A stretch of DNA of 64,000 bases from Chlamydomonas reinhardtii (Eukaryota > Chlorophyta > Chlorophyceae > Chlamydomonadales > Chlamydomonadaceae): the NCBI RefSeq assembly GCF_000002595.2, contig NC_057005.1, forward strand, positions 7,292,193 to 7,356,192, in the 5' to 3' direction. Positions within the stretch are counted from its first letter, which is position 1, and each line of letters begins with the position of its first letter. Shown in pieces: positions 52,026 to 61,831 of this stretch. The notes under the pieces are model-generated. The model saw nothing but the letters and a program-made list of their open reading frames with translations, searched no databases and was not told the DNA's origin. The translations under genes were made by a program, and so were the position numbers.

Positions 52026-53284
52026 TTAACTACCCCTCGGAGTGGAGGGGTCGATGAGCAGCGGCGCGGTGGAGCCGCTGCCAGCACTGCGTGTCGGCTC
52101 CGGAGCCACGCGCGACAGAGAGCCCAGTCGCGGCGAGGCCGGGCGGCCGGCGGAGCCGATACGCGCCGTGATGTGGAATGGCTGCGGCTGCTGCTGCGGG
52201 TTGCCGGATATGGTGGGGTTACCGGAGAAGGTCTTGACGGCGGTGGCGGGGTTGCCCGACAGCGTCTTGGGGCCAGACATGGTGCGGCCCGAGAGCGTCT
52301 TGCCGTCGGGGGCGGCGCCGCTGAGGGTGCGGCCGGCGGCAGCGCGCATGGGGGCGGCGCCACGGGCGGTGATGTTCTTGGCGCGGCTGCCGCGAAGCGC
52401 ACTGAGCCAGTTGGAAGAGGTGTCCACGGGGCGGACCAGCCGCGCCACGAAGCGGACAAGCCAGCTGAAGGGAATGGCACCGACGCCGATGGCAATGGTC
52501 ACGCCCCACTCCTCGCCGTTCAGGGCGTTCACCTGCGCGCAGCAAGTGGGGAATGCGATGGGGTGCAGCGCGTAGGTCAGCTTATCCGCTTGCACGCAGT
52601 TAGGTACGGCCAAGTGCTGCGTCCGCAACAGCACACAGCGTGCTGTAGAAGAAACCCAAAACGCGTACTGTCGGCGGTCCTGCCTGATGCACACTACCCA
52701 CGCACGAGTGCTTGACGCTGCCGCTCGCTCCTGCCCTGCCCCTGCCCTCATCGTCACGCCGGCACTCTCCACGACGCACCTTGAAAATGTAGTTGATGGG
52801 CGTCTGCATGATGATGGCCTGCAGCGCCGTGATGAGCACCATGATGGCGTTGAAGATGTGGCTGTTGGCCAGGCCCTTGAAGAAGTTGTACTCCAGTTGG
52901 ATGCGCCGAGACACGAAGGCGTTGGCGACCTGTGGTTAGTTACGAGAACGACGACATAGATGGGGCATCGGCGTAATCAGGGGGTGCCGCAAGGACAGGA
53001 CATGGGCGCACGCGGGCACAAGGTCGGCGCCGCCCGCGACTTCCCCCGCGCCATTGCCATTTGATTCTGCGATACGGTACACAGCAGCTCCTTTTGCCGG
53101 TGGCTGGCTGCTCGCCACACCCCCCGCTCTATGCCCACGCGCACCCACCTGCGCCAGGATGAAGGCATTAAACAGCACGCTGAGTGCAGGCTTGTAGGAC
53201 TTGAGGTACTCGCGGTCCCACTCCTTGTCCATGTCCTTCTGCGCCGAGGTCAGGCCCTCGTTCCTGTGTATGTATGTGTGTGTG

Positions 53285-53362
<78 letters not shown>

Positions 53363-54476
53363 GCGATATGTGCCGATAAAGGCGATGATGAAGTCCAGGG
53401 GAGTGGCGCATAATGTGCCGTAGGGGCAGACGACGACCAAGCCACGGGCGTGTCGACCCCGTCAGCCTTCCTTGTGCTTGACCACGGCACCCACACACGG
53501 TCGATACACACGCGCGCGCAGGTGCACACACCTGGGGCAATTGGTGCCCTGCGGGAAGCCCAGCGGGATGCACACGGCGTTCTGCTGGTTGGGCGGCACC
53601 GCGGAGCCGTTGTAGCGCAGCCACTCGCCCACCAGCTCGCAGGACAGGTGCTGTGTGTCGCCGCGGGGGAATCCGCAGTAGCCCATAATGTTGCAGTAGT
53701 CAGCCTGGGCGGTGGCGTTGAAGCCCTGCGCGAAGAGAAGCAAAGCCCGGCGGCGGTGAGGAGAAGCGTTGCCAAGGAGTTTACATGCGCTATGCCGTTA
53801 TAAGTGATTTTATGCTATGTGGCTTATCCAGCGCACAAGGGCTGAAGACTGAGCACATCTTGTTTAGACGGTTGCCGCACCCTTTGCCTACTCATAATGT
53901 CTGCATACCTTGTCTCCCAGGATGCGGTTGCAGTCCTCGCGGTAATACTCGTCGGGCGTCAGCACACTGCGAGGGTTAAGTTTGAACGAAACGTTACGGC
54001 GGGCGTACGCACCGGGGGCCTCATCCAGCAAACCAGGGTAGTACACGTCAAGAAACAACAGTAGCGCGGCAGTGAGCGAGTGACCCCACGAGGAGCGGAA
54101 ACACCACTCACGCGTACGCAGAGATGGCGCGTGGAAGGCCGTACAGGCACGCGAAGAGCCAAATGAGCTTGCTGCAGGCAGCAGGCATTGCGATTGCGTG
54201 CGGGGGAGGTTCACATCGAAACGAAGTGAAATGCACAATGCATGGCGAAACTCCACATCAGCGGTGTCTACTGCTTGCAAAGGCAATCGTGCTGCTTGTT
54301 CCAGCAGTAGCATTAACTCACTAGGTGGCGCCAGCCAGAATGTGCATGTACTGCAGCGGCAGGAGAGGGCAGACGACAGAAGTGTGGTTGGAGAGCGGTG
54401 GTAGGTGCGTGGATGGCGATAAGGGTAATCGATGTCGCCTTTCCCTTCCTTTGTGCTCTCCAACAAAGACACACGT

Positions 54477-54520
<44 letters not shown>

Positions 54521-57500
54521 CATGTATCCGGTGATGATGGGCTCGGAGCGGCCGTGTGGCATCTCGTCCAGCAGCTCGGGGTAGGGGTTCTCCGTGGCCA
54601 GAGCCAGAGCCTGGAGGGGATTGCGGCGTGGGCTTGCGGGGGTTGCGGGGGTGCGTGTGCTTAAGACCAACCTCACCCACAGCCCCGCGAGCTGCTCCAA
54701 GACCTCTGCAGACTGCACTGCGCTCGTGGCATGTACGACACCGCCCGGGCCATACCCCAGCAAGCCAACGCCCTCACACGCCCCCATGCCCTCACCGCCA
54801 GCGTGTCCATGATCATGTTCACCCAGAGCAACTGCAGCACGTTGAGGGGCGGCACGCCGCCGTACAGCGCGCCCACGGCGGCGCTGATCATGGCCACCAG
54901 GTTGACGGACAGCTGGAACACCAGGAACTTGCGGATGTTCTGTTGGGGGGGGAGATCGAGGTGTGGGGCGCGAGATTTGATTTCAGGGAGGAGCACGGAA
55001 AGGGCGGGCGGGGCGACTTACTGGTACTGGGCCCGCCCGCTACGACGCACGACCTACCCTTGCATGCATGGCTGCGCCCCGTGCGCCCTATCCCTCAGTA
55101 GCACACACGTACGCACCATGTACACGGTGCGGCCCCACAGCACTGACTTGACGATGGAGCTGAAGTTGTCGTCTGCGGGGGAGGAAAGTGCGAGGCGCGT
55201 GAGGCGGTGGGGCCATCGTTGTCAGGGGCCGGCGGGTGCCGTGCATGTGACCCAGCACGTGCACCTCACCACCCCCTGGTCCACCGCGCCCCGCCCCGCA
55301 TCACCAGACGCACCCAGGATGATGATGTCGGCCGCCTCCTTGGCCACCTCGGTGCCGGCGATGCCCATGGCCAGGCCCACATCGCTCTCCTTGAGCGCGG
55401 GCGCGTCGTTGGTGCCGTCACCCGTCACAGCCACAACCTGTTGGCCGGGGTGAGGAGAATGGGTTAGCCGTCCATGAAAGACGGGAAGGGGGCGTAAGGG
55501 CAGGGGTTCGGCGATAAGTTTGCAAGCTACGGTAATACCGCAGCTTGCAAACTTCGGTATTACCGAGCTGTCCCGATGAGTCATGAAAGTGGTCCCATCG
55601 CGGCTCCAGGCGAGTTGCGGCCACCGCCACAGCCACACTCTCAAAGCCACCCCCGCAGGACACACGCGCCGCCTTGCGCCCCTGCACCCCCTGCAGCCGC
55701 TGGGCCCACACACCCTGCACCCCACCCCGCACGCGCGCACGCACCTCGCCCTGCTTCTTCAGCAGCGCCACGAGCGTGAGCTTGTCCTCGGGCGAGGAGC
55801 GCGCCAGCACGCGCAGCCGCGGCAGCAGCGGGATCAGCTCGGTTGCGGGCATAGCGCGGAAAACCGGTCCCTCCAGCGCGATGCAGTCCTCCACCAGGAT
55901 GCCGCACTCGCGACTGATGTGCTGCGCCGTGTGGATGTTGTCGCCAGTGACCTGAGGACGGCGCGTGGGCCAGGGGAGGGACGGGGGGTTGAGTGAGGGT
56001 GTGCTGGGATGCAGTGTGAAGTGGAGAAAAGGTGAATGTGCAGCTGTGGTGGGCTACGGTTGAGGTAGGGGCCAGCAGGAGCACACGTGTGTGTGTGTTC
56101 GCGCGTGTGCGTATGTGTGTGTGGTCATCATTTTTGCATCCAGCCAGCCCGCTGCGATGCTCACCATGCGCACAGTGATTCCGGCCTTCTGGCAGGTGCG
56201 CACGGCGTCCGGCACCTCCTTGCGCACCGGGTCCTTGATGCCCACAATGGCCAGGCAGGTCAGCCCGTTATCCACCTGCGGCCGGCGGGTGGAAGGAGGG
56301 CGGCAGGTAGGGTAAGGAGCATAGCGCGTGTGTGTATGTATATGTGTATGTGTGTGTGCTTGTACCGTGTGTGTTTGTGTCGTGCACGGGGAGGCGTCTG
56401 CTGGGCCGGCAGGGCGTGTAGGATGAGCAATCAAGCCGCCGTTGTCTGTGGTCATGCAGTTGCCTTTCTGTCCCGCCGGCTTTCACGCGCGTGCCAACGC
56501 ATCCCTCCCCATGCCCACACCCACATGTGCGTCCACACCTATCCACACACGCCGCCTCGCACACGCACCTGGTCTGCGTCCTCGAAGAAGTCGGCGGGGC
56601 GGGCGGGATCGGAGCCGGCGTAATCACGGTAGCTCAGGCAGATGCAGCGCAGACCCTGCGTGCGCCAGAAAAGAAGACACCAGCAGGGGAAATGAGGTGG
56701 ACGCGTGCATGCGTGTATGCGGTGTATGCGGTGTATGTGTGTGTGTGTGCCGAGTGCCAGAGTGCGCATCAACAACGTCAGGGGACTGCCTGTCATGATC
56801 CCCCACTTCACAGCTTCACACGCACAGACGTACACACGCACGTCTTCTTTTTTTAACACACACGCACCCGCTTGGCCATGCTGGTGACCAGCTCAATCAT
56901 CTCAGCCAGGCGGGCCTCGGTCATGGGCTCCGTGCTGCCGTCCGGCCGCATGAGCGAGCTGCAGCGCCGCAGCACCCACTCCGCCGCGCCCTTGTTGTAC
57001 AGCCGCAGGTTGCCGCTGCTCGGCTCGCGCAGCAGCACACTGGCCATCTTGCGCGCCGAGCTGAAGCCGTACAGCTGCGGGGCGGGTACACGCAGCGGTA
57101 CAGAGAATGAGGGAGCAAGCGAGGGAACGGAGGTTGTATGCGAACATTTCCGTACTCATCCGCTCAGACCCACCCCACCCCACCCAGCCCAGTCCAGCCC
57201 GGTCCAGCCCAGCACAGCCGCTCTAGCCGTGTGCACGCGTCTGCCTCGTCACCCTCGCCCTCCTGGCGGTACAGCTTGCAGCCCTCTGCCTCACGTCCCC
57301 ACCTTGACTTGGTCTGCCTCGCGCTGCTCCCTCAGCTGCACATAGTCGTGCCCGAGTTTGCGTAGCAGGACCAGCAGCGCGCACTCCGTCCTGTTGCCCA
57401 CGAACTCCACAACATTGTCCTGAGAGGGCATGAGAAGCGTATGGCCGCATGGGGTCATTGCAGTGACAGCGACACAGGGCACGGGCCGGGCAGTCTAACT

Positions 57501-60462
57501 AGCAGCCCACGCTGCATAACCACGTCATCACATTTGCCATCGGTCCCCTACCCCTGTCCTGCAACTAGAGCCATCCACGCGCTCACACGTACGGTGCGGT
57601 GTACATACACATACACGCATTGTTCCTTCCTTGTGCCCCCCCTCACGTACACACACGCGCGCCGTAAGTACCTTGTCCACCAGGAAGGCCTTGTTGTTCA
57701 TGGCGCAGTTCCACTTGAGCAGCTCCAGCAGCTGAGGGTGCAGCGCGGAGGCCTCGGGCACCTGCGGGTAGGCGGTGCCGGCGAACCAGCCCTCCACCAC
57801 CGTCATGCGGTTCTCCGTCAGCGTGCCGGTCTTGTCGGAGCAGATGGCGGTGGCGCCACCCATGGTCTCGCAGGCGGACAGCACGCGCACGAAGTTGTTG
57901 TCTGCGGGGGAGGAAAGGAGGGCCCGAGTTGCGAGGCGCGTGAGGCGGTGGGGCCATCATCGTCAGGGGCCGGCGGGTGCCGTGCATGTGACCCAGCGCG
58001 TGCCCCTCACCCCCTTTGGCCAACCGCGCCCCACCCCGCAACACCAGACGCACCCTTCATCATCTTCTTCATGCTGTAGGCCAGCGTGAGCGTCACGGCC
58101 AGTGGCAGGCCCTCGGGAATGGACACCACAGTGATGGTGATGGCGTACAGCAGGAACTGTGGAGGCACGCCGGGTGAAGCAGGAACACGTGTTCATGCCT
58201 CAGTTGTGTGCTGACAACGGGGTACCATAGAGCATGTAGGCGTGGAGCCCGGCGTAGCACCCGTGCTCCTACCACGCACCGAACGTGCTGAGTAGCGCCT
58301 GTATTTTATCCCAGCCCGCCCATTGGCGTATCCCCAATCCTGCATTCATGGTCCTCCACGGCCCGCATCTTCGCACCCCACACGCTCAGCCTCACACGCC
58401 CACACGCACTGCACGCACCTGCAGCGGGCCGTTGTCGTTGATCTTGCTGGCGTCGCCGCCGCCGGTCACGATGAGCCACTTGATGAGCAGAGCAAGGAAG
58501 CACACCACCGCCACCAGCACACCCCTGCAGGAAAAAGCAGCAGGTGCGCAGCACACGGATGTCAAACGTGGCGGTTTTGGGGCCTGCTCTGGTCGCGAGA
58601 GGCATGTGCAGGCCTATGGCCCAAACATGACCCACTGGCCGTGCCCACTGGCCCATCAGACATCAAGCGCCCGTTACAAGAAGTATCAACTCAAGACCGC
58701 AGCGTTACAATCCGCTGCTGCCCCGCCGCCAGACGGCCTGCCCCAGCAGTCCCTGATCCCGAGCATTGACAGCACCAGCAGCCGGCCCCACAAGCACACA
58801 CGCGCACTCACATCTTGGACACCTTGGCGGCCACGTCCGTGAGCTGCTCCTGCAGCGGCGTCTCGTCGTCTCCCGCCTCGCTGACCAGAGCCATGGTCTT
58901 GCCCCACTGCAGAGGGGTAGGCGCGTGCATGCAATGGCGGTGGCCGCTCAGAACTGACGCATGGGTAGGGGAGAAGACGTGCCAGCGTCCGCCAGCAGGC
59001 GCTCTAGTGGCTGCCGGAGCCCCCAGGCAGTGCACTGTGCTGCCTTATTATCCCATTGGGTCGTCCAAGCGCCCAGCACAAGTGAAAGGCGCGGCTGGCC
59101 GATTGAGCAGGAAACAAGCTAGCCCCCTTCCCCTTACCTCGCTGTTGACGCCAACAGCTACCACGAGCATGTGGCCGCTGCCCTCGTTGACCGTCGTGCC
59201 GGAGCGAATCCACTGCGGCCAAAACAGCAGGCAGGGGTAGCGAACAGTTGGAGGGCCAACACGCGCTATGGCTCATGAGAGGTTTGGCTCGGTGAAGACC
59301 CGGTTGCGAGAGCCCGCGGCGCGGGGGTAGCCGCCCGCGGGTGTCGGGGCAGGAATGTCTAATGGCGCGGAGAAAGTGCGAGTACAACGCTTGGGAGAGC
59401 TACCTCTGCCGCCAGTACTTACCGGGTCCGAAACCGCATCCTTCTTGATAGGGTCTGACTCGCCTGCACATAGAATGGTTGCAAACAATTTCCGCAAGTT
59501 TGACAACAGGCCACTCGCTCCCACGTGACGGTGGTCGCGTGCTAACTTGGCTAAGGCCATCACCGCCTGGCCCGCCCTGTCTTAGACCCGGATGGAAGCA
59601 CCCCGCCCATCGCAATCCCAGTTCCTATGCCCTCCTAGCCCAGCTATGCCCTGTAGCCTTGCCTGTAACGTCCACATGAGCACTACTGAGCACTGCGCGC
59701 TGCGGCCGCACCTGTGAGCGACGCCTCATCCAGCACAATGCCCTGGCTGTCTATCACGACGCCGTCCGCGATGACCTTGTCGCCGGTGTCCAGGAACATG
59801 ACGTCACCCACCACGATCTCCGTGTTGGGCACCAGGACCTGTAGATGATCGTGCGCTTCGGTGTCGGTTGCTGGCTGGGCGCAACGCGCGTGCAGTCAGA
59901 CATCACACGGGGCGGGGCGCCAGCGCGGCTGCGCCGCCTCTTGCCCTCACAGCAAGCTCCCTAGCTCCGCGTTAATAATCGCTTGCAAGTGGCCCCACCA
60001 TACCGACTTCATCCGCGATACCTGCTGCGCGCCCAAGCCCTGCCCTCGCTGCTCGGCATTGCAATCTGCTTACAAGCGACCCGGTAATGGTGACCTCTCC
60101 CGAGGCGCCGGCTGCGCGCCCAGGCCCTGCTCTCGTTGCTCTGCCTGCTCGCCGCAGTCAAAGCGCTTTCCCACACACACCTGCTTGCCGCCGCGTGTGA
60201 CCTTGACCTCGATGTTGTCCTTGAGCGCGTTCAGCTTCTGGAACTGCCGCTCCTTGGAGTAGTCCTGGCCAGCGCCGATGAAGACCACAATGAGCGCCGT
60301 GCCCAGCACCGCCAGGCCTTCAGACCAGCCCTGGTGCGCGCGCTGCTCGGGCACGGCCGCGCCCAGCACGATCGTGATCTGCATGCAGTGGCGCCAGGCA
60401 TGGTCACATGCGTGTGCGTGTTTCAAAACGGGAACATATCAAGTGCGTGCGCGCGCGCGCAC

Positions 60463-60513
<51 letters not shown>

Positions 60514-61831
60514 CGTGTGTGTGTGTGTGTGTGTACGCCGCGGTTGGGAACGTCATTTGCTTGGCCTGAGCCACCCGTGCCGCCAACTGGCGTCGCCCTG
60601 GCATGGCCCCTGTCGAGCCCGCATAGCACTACGGCAGTGCGGCAGTGCGCGCACAACTCACAATGGCCACAATCAGCAGGATAACGATCATGGGGTCCTT
60701 GGCGGCCTCCAACAACATGGACAGGAACGAGGGTGGCGGCTTCTCTGTGGGGGCAGGAGTTGTGGGCGCGAGGGGCCCGGCAGCTGTTGAGCGGCGGGAC
60801 AGCGGCGTCATGCTTCCCAGCCCCGGAAGACCCAAGACCCAGAATCCAAAGCGAGCCGGCCCAGCCAGCCGACCGGGGGTGACGAAGGCTACACCGGCTA
60901 TCAATGACGTTCGGTACGTTGGAAATAGCATACCGTTTGTCCCAGCTCTTCCACATACCTGGAAAGCTGTTGACGCCGAAGGCTGTCGGGATGGATGCGC
61001 GCAGGCGATTCGGCATTCACACGGTAGTGAACAAAGGGCCAAGCGTGTCCGTAAGAAGGAAGGTTGGGACAATGCAGCACGTACCCGACACACATGCTCA
61101 TCAAGTGCGTGCCAGGATTCGCCCCGGCCACCACAAACGTATCAAGGCATTGCCACATTGAACACATCCCCCACGGACCCTGCTTTGAAGAGTCCACGCC
61201 GGCATCACTGAGCCCCTCCTTCAGGTCGGTTCCTAAGGCTTGCGCGATGCCGGCCGCGCCACCCAGCCTCTTAAATGCCTCTTGGTCCTTCTCCTGTGTC
61301 AAGGACCGGACAACGTGACACCAAAAACATTCATGGCACCCGACCAACTTCGTGTCACGCGGCGTGGCATGCCGAGAGCTGCTGGCAGGAAGCCCGGAAG
61401 GCGAGCAGACGCACCCAAGAGTCGCCGTCAAGGCATGCCGTCAACATAAACAGGTACATCAATGCCCCACAGAAACCCCGGTCCCGAAGTTCGCAACGCT
61501 CACTAATGTCTGGCATGTCGGCATGTGCGACAAGCGTGTGGCCCGTGACGGACCGCGCCAGGCACGGCCAAACAAGTCTCAAACTATCAAGCATGTTCAC
61601 AATGCGCCCGGTAAACGTGACAGCGCACGTAAGCGCCAAGACCTCCAACCGTGTGTGCCCGACTCGCGACCTTGCGCGCACGGCCCTCGAAGGCGCACCG
61701 TCACCTACCGCGTTTATTTGGTTGAGCTGCTCCAGAGCAATGGTGTAGGCGTGAAACTCATTCGGCGACGAGCCAGTCTCCAAATCCTCGACCAGGTGCT
61801 CCTTCTCCATCTTTACTCCCTCTCCTGACAT
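52026..61831 (-). CDS. Plasma-membrane-type Ca2+-transporting P-type ATPase
   Basis: A P2B calcium pump of about 1190 residues, exporting Ca2+ from the cytosol. Exon 1 is 61831-61709, exon 2 starts at 61293 and exon 3 ends at 60959; the exon 2/3 join is the only uncertain one. The rest are 60744-60662, 60378-60181, 59838-59712, 59463-59423, 59212-59138, 58906-58812, 58524-58419, 58156-58054, 57901-57672, 57419-57303, 57074-56868, 56655-56569, 56275-56165, 55951-55745, 55437-55314, 55172-55117, 54939-54796, 54610-54521, 54350-54322, 54171-54112, 53966-53909, 53725-53532, 53263-53149, 52929-52780 and 52532-52026. Motifs: [20 protein letters not shown] (M4), [46 protein letters not shown] and [18 protein letters not shown] (M6). 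An unusual Cys-rich loop precedes M8 ([19 protein letters not shown]). The C-terminal tail repeats a TLSG motif. Confidence 0.96.
53264..53531. repeat. TG-rich intron with GCACAAGGAA element
   Basis: This Ca2+-ATPase intron has a long (TG)n run on the plus strand at about 53277-53355. On the sense (minus) strand it carries CAAGCACAAGGAAGGCTGAC at 53480-53461, related to the element in the glycosyltransferase introns. Confidence 0.65.
54440..54516 (-). repeat. GCACAAGGAA-like element beside (AC)n
   Basis: In the intron at 54351-54520, the sense strand reads a TG tract, then GAGAGCACAAAGGAAGGGAA. This is another diverged copy in the same orientation as the gene. Confidence 0.6.
55173..55313 (-). 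repeat. Duplicated intron, copy A
   Basis: This 141-bp phase-1 intron of the Ca2+-ATPase is nearly the same as the intron at 57902-58053 along its whole length, including both splice sites. Differences are about a dozen substitutions plus an 11-bp and a 3-bp gap. The flanking exons are not alike beyond G at the donor side and AC at the acceptor side. Confidence 0.92.
55516..55565. repeat. Interleaved inverted repeats in intron
   Basis: Within the intron at 55438-55744, AAGTTTGCAAGCT (55516-55528) is the exact reverse complement of AGCTTGCAAACTT (55542-55554). CGGTAATACCG (55530-55540) is the exact reverse complement of CGGTATTACCG (55555-55565). The order A-B-A'-B' allows a pseudoknot or two alternative hairpins in RNA. 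Confidence 0.9.
57621..57640 (-). repeat. GCACAAGGAA element in Ca2+-ATPase intron
   Basis: The sense strand of the intron at 57420-57671 reads GGCACAAGGAAGGAACA between TG/TA-rich stretches. Confidence 0.6.
57902..58053 (-). repeat. Duplicated intron, copy B
   Basis: This 152-bp phase-1 intron matches the one at 55173-55313 end to end. Both begin GTGCGTCTGGTG on the sense strand and end TCCTCCCCCGCAG. Compared with copy A it has 11 extra bases (around GAGGGCCCGAG on the plus strand). Confidence 0.92.
60446..60534. repeat. (CG)n/(TG)n microsatellite
   Basis: An alternating GC stretch followed by TG repeats occupies most of the 60379-60661 intron of the Ca2+-ATPase. Such purine-pyrimidine alternation can form Z-DNA. 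Confidence 0.85.

Noticed and set aside
53967-54111. Extra coding sequence with an NVS glycosylation site in the Ca2+-ATPase loop
   Set aside because: The frame is open through here, but donor (GTGAGT at 54111) and acceptor (CGCAG before 53966) with matching phase show it is an intron. The third sequon was therefore not counted.
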